Shown piece after piece: positions 1 to 12,689 of a stretch of DNA of 64,000 nucleotides. The notes beneath the pieces are model-generated. The model made no database searches. It saw only the letters and a list, made by a program, of their open reading frames with translations, and had not been told where the DNA came from. The position numbers were made by a program, and so were the translations under genes. Positions within the stretch are counted from its first letter, which is position 1, and every line of letters begins with the position of its first letter. This stretch comes from Antitrichia curtipendula (Eukaryota > Streptophyta > Bryopsida > Hypnales > Leucodontaceae), in contig OX579633.1 in the NCBI GenBank assembly GCA_951230915.1, positions 2,852,001-2,916,000 of the forward strand, in the 5' to 3' direction.

Positions 1-3000
1 TCGCAACAAAAGGTTAATAATGTAAGAATTGATTTGACCAAGAATATTCTGAGCAAAGATAAAAGAACATTATGACCAACAAAGAGGCAATGGCAGCTAC
101 TATACAAAATCAACTACGCTCTAAATCTTTCACAACAAATATCACCATTGAAAACCATGGACAAGACAAAATCTATGACTCCTAAAAGCCAAAGAAATTT
201 CAAAACAACATTTACTAGCTATTATGCTCCTATACAAGCAAAACGGGTCTCGGCTGACTCGGAAATTATTCCATTTGATAACTTCCAGCATTTCCTTAAA
301 AACACAAATAATATTTTTTGAACCCAAAAAAACATGCCCTGACAAGAATCTATAAGGTTTCTGATTAAATAATCAACTCCGTATCTGCTCGCTGGTATGA
401 CGTTCAGGCAGTTGAAAGCTTAGAAGCCCATGGAAGAGGCAGCCATAGTAGAATTGGCTTGAGATGGCAGTGCAACCATATGTAATATCTCCAACTTTGG
501 CCAATGCATTCAATAGGGTCTGGTTCTCCGAAAGAATAAAGGCAACTTCAAGGTCTGAATAAACCTGCAAAGTGAGCAAACATCCAGACATATGTCAATA
601 TGAAACTTACTTCAAAAAGAAAAACAGACATGAATATGACGGTCCGCATTCATATGGTTAGATGACGGTCCTCTCCACTTAATACAAACTAGGAAACTAG
701 GATAAGCTTCCTTTTGGAGACCATTCAAAAAATGGAGAAAAAGACTTGAGGATCTAACGGTCTAAATGGTTGAAAGCTGAGATGATCCATTTCAAGGATA
801 TGAAGTGCCTGTTGATCTAAATTCAAGCTGACTTTTAGTAGGCATCCCTTTTCGTTGCACTAGTGAAGACGGTACAAGTGAGTGACAAGAGGCCACAAGC
901 CTGAGTCTCTAGATACCTGATTTTTGACCAGACCACAGACGACGGTGGCGTGCATGGGCATTGGATGGGAGGCCAAGAACTGCAGAACTCCGTTTGTCCT
1001 TGGTAAACTTGAAAGCTCCAGATATTCCGAAATGTCCAAAACCAAACATGCTCCTATACCGGCTGTTGCATCCAAAAGGAGTTCAAAAGTAGTTGATGTC
1101 CGCATCTTGTAATCTGCGAGACTCGTAACAACAAGCTGAGGCTTGAGATTCTTCAATAATTGGACCACAAGGTCGGAGCGACGAGGCGCTTCCACCACTG
1201 TCACTGTGTTGTTGGATTGAGAAATGGAACCTCCACTTGATCCCTACAATGTCCAAGTTGTCAGCACTAATAATATGGCGTTGTTCAAATATTTGTAAGG
1301 TATAAACGCAAGCAGTAAAAATCATTTCTTGAAAACATACGAAGTGAGTTTTCATTATCAAGTTAAAAATTGTGCATGGATTGAGTGGGGCACACCTCAG
1401 CAGGCAAAGTCGTCAACCATTTCTTAGGCAACCAACGGGTGAGAGAGGCATCCACCAGTGCTAATTGAGGCGAATATACACGAAGTAAGTTCTCAATCGC
1501 CACAGCCCTTGAAGGAAGAACCACTACACTCTGGAATGCCAACAAGAGTTAGCCAAAAATTCTTGAAAAGAGGGTGAGCAGCTCAAACTAGATAAAGAGC
1601 TACAAAAGTGTAAAAAAATTTGAAAATAGTACTAAGATTGTTCAACAGTACGGTGCATCTCGGTAGACTTACAGCAGGAGTGAGTGGGATACGATGGTAG
1701 ATCCTCATGAAGCCCGCAATAAGATTTCTAAATTGAGAGCTTCCCGTCGGGGACTCATGTGGAAAATAGGAAAGATCTTCAAGGGCACGGGCAAGATGTG
1801 CCAAAAAAGGTATTTTTTCTTCGGCCGCTGATTCATCACTAAAAGAGAGGTCCAAGGCGCTCCGAGTTTCTTGAAATCCATTGCTCAAAAACTTTGATAT
1901 TGTCTTAACCTGTGACATTCAGATCCTTCTTGGGTTACTAATATACAGGAAGGAATTGTTGAAATCAGTCAAAAGAGAATATTCTCACGGACACTCTACA
2001 AACCTTCATGCCAATAATAGATATCTTCTAAAGCTATTGATAAACATGCTGATTCATGAATTCCAAAGTGTGCTCTACTCTTAGTAAACTCATGCAAATA
2101 TGGGCAAAAAAAGATATATTTGATCATGATTTGGCATTGTAGGAACCAACAATTGCATAAGGAGATAAAAATTTGAAACCGTAATACAACCATTGACATA
2201 TGCAAACTACCGTGCTCAGGATCTAGACCCAACATGTTTCAACAATGAACAAACTTGATTTGGCATCCTTAGTGTGCATTCATACACTGAAAGTCCATGG
2301 GAGATCTCGCCTCCTGACTTCAAAAAGGCATACATTGATCTTGCACTAATAGGCTCTTCACTTACACGTCCCATGAAAAACTCAAACCGATGTCGTGTGT
2401 TCTTCTCAATTTCTACTAGGGCTAATATGTCGGTGTCTGGTGCCTAAGAAAGGAAAATAGTGGTTACTTCAAATATGAACAAATTTTTTTCTAGGGTCAC
2501 AACTCTACTAGCACTTGCCCTTATCATTGGCAAGGTCAAAATCTATCTGCTTCAGTATAGTATTTCCATTGCATTCTAAGCTCTGTAATTTGAAAACTTA
2601 ATTTTGCGACATGAAAGTAAAAGTGATTGGTTCTATTAGCCACAGTCCTAAGAAAGTTTCAGAAGCCAAGGAAACACGGAGGAATAATGTAGAAATATTT
2701 AGGTGAAAAACTAACCTGGTTCACTCTAGTTTGCCAAAGTTTGTTGATGTGAAATCCACGCCTGTTGAATACACGTTCTGTCACGGCTTGGCCAGGTCTT
2801 CCTCCAATATTGAAAATGAGCCTCCCAGTGGGTCTGATGACCAAAATGCCCTCCTCTGCGGCTCTTGCAATCAAACCTAAACCAAACTGATCCTCAACAA
2901 AACCCTGCAATCGAGAACTCGCATAACTTTAATGTATGATAGAGCAACTTTGTCACGGCTCCTTGCTTGCTCTTTTAGCTTTACAATTAGAATTAGAATT

Positions 3001-4616
3001 CGCCAGATGTAAATACAAAACAGTAGAACTTCACACTACAACGACGTAGTCCCCGTGCATCGGGGGTTTCTGCCTACTGAAAAGAAAGCATACAATCATG
3101 ACTCTTTTTGCAATATAATGAAGATGGAGTCCATAATAATACAAACCTGAAGACCACAGTAGTTGCTCAGAGAATGCAGGAACTCTTCACTAGCATTCTC
3201 ACTGACAAGCTTGGACATCGCCGTCGGATCAGGATTCAGGATCTACACAGAGGAAATCACTTAGGTATCATAGCTGGCATCTCAAATATAAAAAATGCAC
3301 ATAAGCACTCAATTTGGAGGGGAAAAAACGTGAACATTGAACAACATTTGCTATTCAAAAAAGATTCTCCAACGGAATACCCTCAAGTATGACAGAACTA
3401 CAGTACCTGTGGTATACAACCGACGATGAGGTCCATTGTCAACTTCTGCTATCTGCAGTAGCTGAGCAAGTCCGAAACATGAAATTCCACTCTATCCAGC
3501 AGACTCTTGTCCTCATGGTCTAAGACAGGCAAGCCATCATCGTTCAGTGCATTCAAGTACAGGTTAATCCACGCCACCTTGATTGCCCTAGGATTAATAT
3601 CAAGCCCGATGACCTGAAAATGAATCCCACAATCATCCATTTTATTTCCTGCATACTCAAGTTCATCAATCGGACAAAAATCTAACTCAGAGAATCAAAA
3701 TCAGAAGGGCAGAGCCGTAACGGCAGCAATCCAACCAAAGCATACCTTTCGTGGCTGCCATCGCTCTGCCATCGCAATTGACACCCACCCATTGCCGCAA
3801 CCCAGCTCTGTTACATCCCGATTTCTAAATCCTGTATCTGGATGCCTACTTATGCCTTCGAAGAAAGTGAACGACCAATCCTCTGGAATGAAAATGCTCG
3901 GCAATTCTAGCAACGTCAGACTTTTCTTTTTCACGTCGAAACCTAATCAAGAGACAGTAGAAGGTCAGTTCGGGGAGAAGTAGAGCTGACTGCGTGATTA
4001 TTGAGCTCCCTTACATTTCCTGTTTAAATGTTTCATATACTACTTCAACGTTGTAAGCATGTTCCACAAATTAATTAATCGGACAAAAGCACAACAACAA
4101 ACAACATTCTTTGACACAAAAGGTCAGCACTCTTGGCATTAAGACAGTCTTTGAGCTCGAAAATCATTTCAGCGATATGAGAGAGGTCAATACAATCAGC
4201 ATTGACTCGAGTTCACGGTAACACTTCCCCGAGCATATGATTGATCAAACACACAAGGTCCACATGCGTAGATGAGGAGGCCAAGACGAAAGCCAGATGG
4301 TCAAATTCATTGTACATGAAGAGTCACTGCTTCACAAGTCATATAGATACTGAAGGCAGTTGACCATACCTTCATAATCAGAAAGCGAGAGTTGATGCAG
4401 TCGAAAGTGGTAGACAGCCATGGTGTCTACGACGGGCTCTTCTTTCTGCACATACTTCTCCACAGCAGCCAGAAGCTTCCGGGCGTCTACACGCGTGTCT
4501 TCGTTATGTAACCTCTCCAGCACTCCCTTGATCACATTGTACGCATTGTCGCCTGAAACCTTGCACTGAGCCAGAAACTCCTTCACCTCCACTTCGTGCA
4601 TTGTCGTCATCCCCAT
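1..4616 (-). CDS. MMT: Methionine S-methyltransferase, N-terminal two thirds (partial, one in-frame stop)
   Basis: This enzyme makes S-methylmethionine from methionine and S-adenosylmethionine in the cytosol. Ten exons read on the minus strand: 4616-4370, 3942-3746, 3613-3407, 3242-3147, 2904-2716, 2443-2255, 1909-1673, 1530-1396, 1243-917 and 564-377. Each is flanked by GT and AG and phase is kept at every join, giving about 670 codons of a family near 1,070. Exon 2 carries the SAM-binding motif ELGCGNGWVSIA, exon 3 GLDINPRAIKVAWINLYLNA, exon 5 EDQFGLGLIARA; exons 7-10 enter the aminotransferase-like half. The rest lies left of position 1; bases 1-376 look like intron. The start is the ATG at 4616, just before the conserved EFLAQCK segment. 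Codon 203 is TAG (3451-3449), inside a stretch that otherwise aligns with the family without a gap (YCR, then KL, then IVGCIPQ). The gene is therefore a recent pseudogene, a null allele or a sequence error. The family assignment is firm; function is not. Confidence 0.9.
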
Positions 4617-5400
4617 CAAAAAAAAACTCCTCTTTCCTCACACCACCCTGACCCTTGCGCAATACAAAATTTCAATCTCCTTCAAATTGTTCAATCTGCA
4701 AAGAGAAACCGAAATGCAAATAATTAGAATACGAAGGCCACATCTAATCCATCATGAATCCGACTGACAAACAAACAATTCAAATCAAAACCAAAACGCC
4801 TGCCAAGACTGCCGTTTTTCAAAACCTGGTCATTACCTTGGTAATGAAAAACGGAGAGACGAAGGCTAAATCTCATCGAAACCGCGGATCAAGCTCACTC
4901 ACGCATGCAAAACACACAACCTCATACAACACAGAGAGCGAATTTAAATAGTTTATCACTTTATCCTACGAAAGAAATCGGAACTGGCTAGCAACAGAGC
5001 GCAATTAGTACGCACACGCCACAAGGTTGACAGGGGATCAGTCAAGACGACGACGACACGCGGATCCACGCAAGAACTAAAAACAGAATGGCGAGCACTA
5101 GTTGGTAAGAAAGAGAGGCTTAATGATGCTGTGTCATGAGATGAAGAGGGATTCGATCCCCAGGAACAACACAATTGATCTATTGGACGGAGGAGCTCTG
5201 GCGGACAAAGAGGAAGAGATTTTGTGACGCGATGAAGCTGGTGGCGACGGACCTTGACGTTGAAATTTCACTGAAGGACAGTGCTACACTATATCTAGCG
5301 ACTCGCGCAGGGATTCTGTAAAGTTGCTCATTCAATCCCGGAACCACGGTCCCACAATCGCGGAACCAACTCCGATCCAAATTAACGATGAATCGATATC
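4617..5400 (-). promoter_or_regulatory. 5' leader and promoter region of MMT
   Basis: No coding exon is visible here. A pyrimidine-rich stretch ending in TTTGCAG (acceptor at 4697-4696) precedes the last 80 bases before the ATG, suggesting an intron in the 5' leader; its donor was not fixed. A hairpin lies at 4812-4854, with ten-base arms CCGTTTTTCA and TGAAAAACGG around an inner CATTACC/GGTAATG stem. Base composition is richer in GC than the DNA beyond 5400, which fits a leader and core promoter. No TATA box was assigned. Confidence 0.4.
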
Positions 5401-5929
5401 GTCAATTTACATTTCTAATGATTGGGCTTTTAAATTACTGGAGAAAGGTGCCTAGTGTGATGTAACACTTACCCTATCTGAGGGTCCGAAATGATTCAAA
5501 TTAAGTCATTTTTTACTTAGAAAATTAATTAAATAGAAATAAGTGTCTCGCGTCATACTGTTGCTAATTTAAGACGGTATAGACCTTCAATATTGGCACT
5601 TTTGTGCATCAAATTCTTAATTAGAACTAGGGATTTTTGTGTTCCTTGACATGCGGAGTGGTCGCCATTGTGGTAAGTACTTATAAGTATAAAAATTAAC
5701 TTAGTGACGTTTTATACTTAAAGGTTGGTGTCATGAAGTTCGTAGTGTTTCTAGAAAAGCACACAATTTCTAGTTGTAGTAGATGTTTGCAAACGAACTA
5801 AAAATGCCAATGACCAAGAAATCAATCCAATCACAATATCCAAATGAAACCAAATTTCCAAACACTTGTCTTACCGATTAAAGAAAATCCCGCTCTTGCA
5901 TTAGCAAATTCAATACACCTATAACCTTC

Positions 5930-6222
5930 AAACTAATATATAAAACCTAATATATTTCCTCTTAATATCTTTTATTTTCTATACAAATATATTTATTAAT
6001 GCCCTCACTATTGCCTTTATATACTAGTTTTTAATCTACTAAATAAAGTAAAAGCACTTCAAAACAAAAAAGTTAGCGTAAAAGTAAACTTTAAAGCAAC
6101 CACCTATCAACTCTTGAATTCTAAATTTTTATTATAAAAAACTAACACAAAATATGTAGATGCCTATTTTAAACTAAAACGGCCTACATAACGACACCAT
6201 GTCAATTTGTTGTGCAAGACCC
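5930..6222 (+). repeat. Dispersed repeat B, copy 1 (upstream of MMT)
   Basis: About 280 bases match the segment near 51791-52071 in the same orientation. The shared phrases include CTCACTATTGCCTTTA, CACCTATCAACTCTTGAATT and GATGCCTATTTT, in the same order and at similar spacing. No terminal repeats were found. Confidence 0.8.
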
Positions 6223-8879
6223 TCACTTGTGACTGGACAAATTGTTGAAACTGGGAAATTGGCTTTAAGGGGAATTGGCTGGACTTCTAGGTGTGAAGCG
6301 TCTCCAATACACCTTCTAGAGGTACTCAGTAATCAATACTTCATTTTCTAGGATTATAGGGGGTAAAGCTAGATTGAAAAGAATTTTATGTGCTAAATAT
6401 AGTTGCCGTTTACGATATTGAATCTATAGCACATGTCCATACAAAATATCTCTAAAAAATCAATGAAAATGAATTTTTTTGAAAGCTTGTACAGTGGAAA
6501 GGAATGTTGATGGAATATTTATAAAATTGGCATGTGATAAAAGAGAATATTTTGGAATGAATTAATCATTTCTATATTATTAGTTAAGATATGTAGAAAA
6601 AAGAATTAGAACTTTGGCACTCCAATAGCTCATTATCCAAGACTCAAAGTCAACTTAGCATAGACCTTAAAGGTTGGTGGAGAATTGTATATATGGTATT
6701 GTATTTGACTTTTGGAATATGAATTATGTATAAAACTATGACAAGATATACATACCTTTGGATTGATAATTCAATGATTAAAATATTTTGTTTGGATGTC
6801 ATTTTATTATCTAAACCTTATCATGCTCAAATACAAAATATATACATAGAACATAAGACCAGTTTTAGAACTTCGTGAGACATGAAATAAATGCATGATC
6901 CAAATCAAGAGTGTCATAGGTCATTGGATTCACCTCAGCATGTATATGTATAAACTTTTATTGATACTATACATGTCAATCCATGCACCTTCAATGTCAA
7001 AGATTAAAAAATATTACATACAAAATTTAGCTTTCTAACCTCTAAAATATAAAGTGAAAGTATAAAATTCAAATTTATGTTTTAAGATTGATATGATAGT
7101 TGGGTAGCTTATGTACGCTTGTATTTAACAATATTTCAAATAACAATTCAAAAACTCAAAAGTTTTTTTGCACCTCAAGTAGTACTAAATTTTTTTTACT
7201 ATTCTTTGTAATTTTGAGGTGCATGGATGGAATCCAAATTCGAATATTGTACTGATATTCAATAATGAGAGTCAACCAAAAACAATTTAAAAATAGATTT
7301 TGTTAACACATTTAGGAAGGTGTATTTTCCAAAGCACAATCACGTTTTCAAAAAAGATGCATGTCTTATGCAAAGATATAATCTTGACAAAGTGACAAAT
7401 ACCAATGGCATGACAACAAATCCATCTCCTTTGAATTTCTTCATTTCATCCACTTCGTATCGGCATGCTTTTCATTCAATATATCAATTGCAAATCTTTA
7501 CACAACATGTTAATTCCATAGCTTGTAAATTTATGTAATACATTGAAGGTTTTGTTCATAGGACCAAGTGAGAGTTACTTAAATTCCATAACCAAATCTT
7601 CATAAACTTTCACATATTGAGAAAAATTTGCAATTGCCATACAGAGGACATCATTGCAATAACAATGGCAAGGGTAAGTTACTTGGAATCCTATTGAAAA
7701 ATCCTATCTTCTTCAACAAATTAACTTTATTTTGACAATAATTGGTATAAAAATGCATGTAAAATACAAATGATCACATTGCAATTGAATATATAGCCTA
7801 TAAATATTTGCACCATTTAAATTGCTAATAAAATTGTTGAAGTGACACTTTTGAACAAAGGAAAACAAAACAAAACAAAACTTATGTGCACCGACATAAA
7901 CTCAACACATTCAATCTCTAGTTTTTATTGAAAATTATACTTTATCCATAAACATTTGAAAGTCTTTAGGACTTTCAATTGGTCCCCCATGGTCCCCCCA
8001 ATCAGATCCCAACGGTTTGAAACCTCAAAAGTCGAAACAACTACCTGCTTCTCAAGGAAATATCTTTCGAGTTCCACCAATCAGTAGCCAGGAAAAAAAC
8101 CTGTACCCCAGTGGGTGAGGAGTTGAGGACCGACACTAGGTGCTAAATGGATGAATGAGCAATTTGGACGAACGTAGCTCTCTGGTCATTGTCCTCTAGT
8201 GTATGGTGGCAATGTTGGGAACGACGTGAGTTCTGTACTAGCCGTAAGGTAGGTGGCTCCCAAACCGATCCTTTAAGGGCTTTTGGGCCTTTTTATTGGG
8301 TTTCAAGTGCCCGAAAAGAATTTCCCTTACTTTTCACTTGAAGGAAAATGGATGTGGAATCTAATACAAGTGGTTTCATATTTTTCAAAGCATTTATGAA
8401 TTGCTTATGAGTTTCCAAAGAATTTTGCCAAAGGCACCTATTTGTGATCCTAGACTTGGTATAACTCACACATGTGTGATCTGAAAAAAGATATGGCTTG
8501 ACCAAAAACAAGCATTGCCACATTAAAAAAGTAATACATAAGGTTCCAAAATGCGCCCCTTACTAAGCTTAAATTGACCCTACATTCTTTTAACATTTGT
8601 AAGAAGGCAATTGGGCAATCAATTTCCATTTAGAAAAATCAAGTGGAGATACCTTGGCTTTGAAGGGGACCTTCCCTAGCTCTTATTCCATCCATTGACA
8701 ACCCTTAATTATGCAATACCGTGCACTAAGAGAAGTAGGCAATCCATTTTAGAACCATTTACTCTCTATTCCAGAGCTCCATGTATGGTTGTTTGAAGAA
8801 GAAGGTCATTCTTTGAGCCACCTACCTTAGTGCTACGAGCATTATAAGAATTATTTTTTCTCCCATTGTTTAACCCCTA

Positions 8880-10265
8880 AATGCCTAAGGCACCCAAATG
8901 TGGTGTGGAAAAAAATTTGAAGCTAAATAAAACCTTACCAAATTACTATTTTTAGTAGTTTATATTTTTTTAAAGATTCTTTCTGAAGTCTGGTTTTAGC
9001 ATCAAAGATATGATTCCCAAAATAAGTGAATATGCATTTTCTATTCAAGATGTTGTGCAATGGTGTCTATTGCAATCTTGACTTTTTGTAGTGTTGAGGG
9101 CTCTTGGAAATGGGACTCAAATATACTAGATGTTGGAGAAAAAATCGCATTAGAAATTCACTTAAAAAATTTATAGAGTAGATTTTGAGAAGCCATAAAT
9201 TGAATGAGTTTGTTCATGTGAGACCCTTCATCCTCATATTTTTTTGGTGACCAAATTTTAGATTTGACATGTGAAAAGAAGATTGAAAGACTTCAAATCA
9301 TTTTTGCAAGTTTTAGCACCGTTTTGATCAAACGTTGTGATCTTTCAATCCATAAGTGATATTGTTGTGGGTTTTTTTCCTATGTGACATATCTAGTTTG
9401 AATTTGTACGGTTACAATTCAAAAATACTGATATAACTTATCAAAAAAGTTGATTTTTTGTTGAATTTAGAGCAAATTCCTAGAAGTATAAAAAAGGCTT
9501 GGGGCATTTAGGGGCTAAGCCAATTTTTATTTTTTTAAATTGTTCACTAATATGGAGTGGTTAAATTTTTATTTTTTTCATTGCTTAGTTAATTTGGGGA
9601 ATTTAATTCCTAATATGAATTCAAAATTTCAGATATAAATGCAAAATTTCCAAATTTGATCATCTATTTTAAACAATTAAATTCTTGCAATGTTTTTGAA
9701 GTAAAAAATTTGGAACAATGTTCCGGATTTTTTCCTATAAGAATACTTGGAACGATGACTATAGTTGAGTAATGGAAGTGAATAGAGGGGATGCATTAAT
9801 TTGATATGGGAAGAACAATAGCGTTTTGCTACAACAATTGAGCGGATTGATGAAATATCACTTGATTTTTTTTCTTAAGAATTTGATAGTGTGTTAGAGA
9901 AGCAACTATAGACTCTAAATGTGTCAGGTACCCAAATTTGGCATTGACAAAACTTTGAAGTTAATGAAATTGTGTAAAATGTCTATTTTTTTATTTGTAA
10001 AATGGTACATAATCTCTCAAGTTGATTTTAAGTATTAGTAAATATTATTTCTAGAAAATTCTAAAGACAATTGTTTACATTTTTTTCTAATCAAGTTTTT
10101 GTACAATGATGTCTATTGCAAAACTAATTTTTTAGTGCTTAAGGCTTTTGGAGATGAGTCTCAAATATAGTAGTCCTGATAGTAATACTTGATGAATAGT
10201 CTCATTGTTTATTCACTTAAAAAAATTATAATATAGATTTTGAAATGGAATAAATCAATTACAAT
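8880..10265 (+). repeat. Diverged direct duplication, about 1 kb apart
   Basis: The segment 8880-9210 and the segment 9915-10265 share an ordered series of short matches: GTGTCTATTGCAA, then a phrase around GGGACTCAAATATA / GAGTCTCAAATATAG, then TTCACTTAAAAAA followed by TATAGATTTTGA. They read as an old tandem duplication or two copies of one element. A scrap near 41460-41500 has the last phrase too. Confidence 0.55.
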
Positions 10266-11339
10266 GATGCATAATGCTCCCTTTAAACTCATGTTTTTTA
10301 CATGACCATAATATCAAATTTTAGAAGCTCATGCTTATCTTGGTACAACTAAGCAACAAGCATGATTATCTGCTGTTTAGATTTAAGAGTTTTGAATGTG
10401 CAATAAAAAATACTTAATGTTGATATTTGTTGTGCAACCCTAGTACTTGCTTTAGGGTATGCATATCCATTGTCAATCAACTCTAAACCCAATTGAGTTC
10501 CTATCTACAAATTTTTAATATTTCATTCCAACAAATGTAAGAAAACTACATATAATTAGGGACGCATTTGGGTTAAGGGTCAACGTTGAGTATGCATATC
10601 TTAATCCTTGAAACAACATGTCAAGCCCCTTAGTCTTGGTTTTAAGTGAATTTTTGATAAAAAGTGGCTTTAGAAATTATTTATTTTGGAATGTTTCAAT
10701 CTACTAGACCAAATTCTAATGAAAATAAGGCTTGTTAAGCACCACATTTAAGATGCAAGGCCAAACCATTGTTCATTGATCAATTTTGCATGCTTTGACT
10801 ACACAAACCTATGCAAGGAGCAAGATTCATGTCCCACTCTAAAGAAATGTTTTATTCTCCCTTGGGGTACCAATTGGGCCAAGAGATGGCATTTAAAGTT
10901 TTAACTAGTTTTATTGCTCAAATTGAAGGTGGTATATTACTCTTGTTGTTTTTTGGCCTTGTTTGATACTCATTTTTAGCGCAAGATGCATGAAGGTACA
11001 TCGGCTCACTTTGTAGCTAGAACAAAATAATTACAAAAAACATTTCTAAAAATGTATTGCTCAATCAAGTAAGCATGTGAGTAAACTTAGTTGGAATGAA
11101 TGGTTAGTCTCTCCATGCATGAGATGAAGTATATGAAAAAGCGAGAATCATTTTTACTTTTACCAATAATTTTTGTACATAACATTATTCACCAATTGTA
11201 GGTGAGGTTCCTTGTTAAATTGAAGAGAGCATTGTTCACCAATTGCTAAAAGTATTTTTATTCATTCATTAGTCTTCAATATTGGTATGGGACCAATGTT
11301 ATCTACAAATATACTAAGTATTTACAAAGTATGATCCAC

Positions 11340-11775
11340 ACAAAATAATTAGTGTTTTGAATCATTTTCTACTTCTTTCTACTTACTATTTTTTTCCTAT
11401 ATGTTGTACATTTCCAAATAATCTGAAATTTTTCAAGCACGTACCTAATTGGATTTGAAGAATGAATCCAAAGAGTTACCACCATTTTTGACATTTTTTC
11501 ATACAAATGTGACCATGTGAAGTGCAGCTGTCAGGTTTTTCGCAGAGACAAAAAAAGGGTTTTTGTCACTTCAAATGCTAATATCTTGCAATCTACACGG
11601 TGGAAATTTCTGGAATTTTTCCCATATCTTCTAAAACTACTTTAATACAAGATCCTACGGTCACATGTATCCAAAAAAAAAAAATTTCAAAAATTTCGTA
11701 ATTGTACTAAACATGGCAGTTCGGGAGCGTTTTTGGTGAAAACATAGTCAAAAACCTTTAGAGGTTAAGAATGGA
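11340..11775 (-). repeat. Dispersed repeat A, reverse copy
   Basis: On the reverse strand this matches the copies at 23785-24480 and 30800-31560. Shared pieces in order: a 5' part with ATGTTTTCACCAAAAA, then AGGATCTTGTA, a 'TTGCAAGATAT' phrase, a CAGCTGCACTTCACA phrase, and AAAGAAGTAGAAAATGATTC at the far end. It carries no open frame. Confidence 0.75.
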
Positions 11776-12245
11776 CCCTATAAATGGCTGTGAAATGGAC
11801 ATGAGATGGTTGTGAAATGCACTAGTACATTCATTGAATGAATCAAGAAAAAGTCTAATTACTTGCAAGAGCCAATCATTCTCTTCGCTATTCCCATTTT
11901 TATTTAGAATTGCAAGTGAACCGTTTATGAAAGACCTGGGGTCACAAATAGGGACCTATGACCCAACTTGTTTGAAAATTCATAAGTAATTCTAAAACGA
12001 TTGGAAAAATACAAAAGCACTTGGGTTAAATTCGTCATCAATTTCTCCAGGAGCTCATCAATGAAGACTGAAATGCATAGTACTTTATATGTCACTTTTC
12101 TAGTTAGCCTGTGCCAGATTTCCGATGTGCAATGCTCAGAGTTATTATATCTGTTAGTTCGCCTTACATTTTACTTTGTCCCGAGAAAGATAGACTGTGA
12201 TAACTTAAGGAAGTATTTCCTCTTGACTTCCGAGAGCTCGATTCT

Positions 12246-12680
12246 GTCGACACAATCACCTCAACTTCTACCTCGACAAACAATGTGGCCGACTTTTATG
12301 ACACACAATCTGCCAGCCAGCTAGACTTTTAGCTCGACAAACAATGAGCTCTGTCGACACTTTCAGGTAGACTTGTAGCTCGACAAATAATCTGGCCGAC
12401 TTTTACGACAAACGCTCCGGCGGCCAGCTCAACTTCTACCTCGACAAAAAATCAAATGACTGTGTCGACACAATCAGCTAGACCTCTAGCTTGACAAACC
12501 ATCTAGCCGAATTTTAAGACAAACACTCATGCGGCCAGCTTGACTTCTACCTCGACAAACACTCAGTTGTGTCGACACAATCAGGTAGACTTCTAGCTCG
12601 ACAAACCATGTGGCCAAATTCTACGACGAACACTCTGGCGGCCACCTCGAGTTCTAGCTCGACAGAGTCAACCTCACTGT
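12246..12680 (+). repeat. Minisatellite, four units of 107-111 bp
   Basis: Units start at the GTCGACA motif at 12246, 12353, 12464 and 12571. Each contains AGCTCGACAAA, a TGGCCGACTTTTA-like phrase, GGCCAGCT and CTACCTCGACAAA. The units differ by scattered substitutions, so the array is not new. Frames through it have no family motifs and the unit length is not a constant multiple of three. Confidence 0.85.
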
Positions 12681-12689
12681 TGTACAGCG

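Larger units (their letters stand above)
5401..11339. other. AT-rich intergenic DNA
   Basis: No gene is seen. The stretch holds one copy of a dispersed repeat near 5930-6222 and a diverged direct duplication at 8880-10265 (listed separately). A more GC-rich island at 7980-8300 contains mixed short motifs but no convincing reading frame or LTR pair. Short open frames here are isolated and lack splice context or family motifs. Confidence 0.5.

Noticed and set aside
5148..5160. tRNA B-box-like word GGGATTCGATCCC
   Set aside because: No matching A box or cloverleaf arms at the right distance; it lies in the MMT leader.
12001..12324. 107-codon open frame running into the minisatellite
   Set aside because: It starts without an ATG and its end is built from the 107-111-bp units; no motif supports a protein.
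12246..12680. CRISPR-like array
   Set aside because: Repeats of 107-111 bp diverge along their whole length, with no short constant repeat separated by unique spacers, and the genome is that of a plant.
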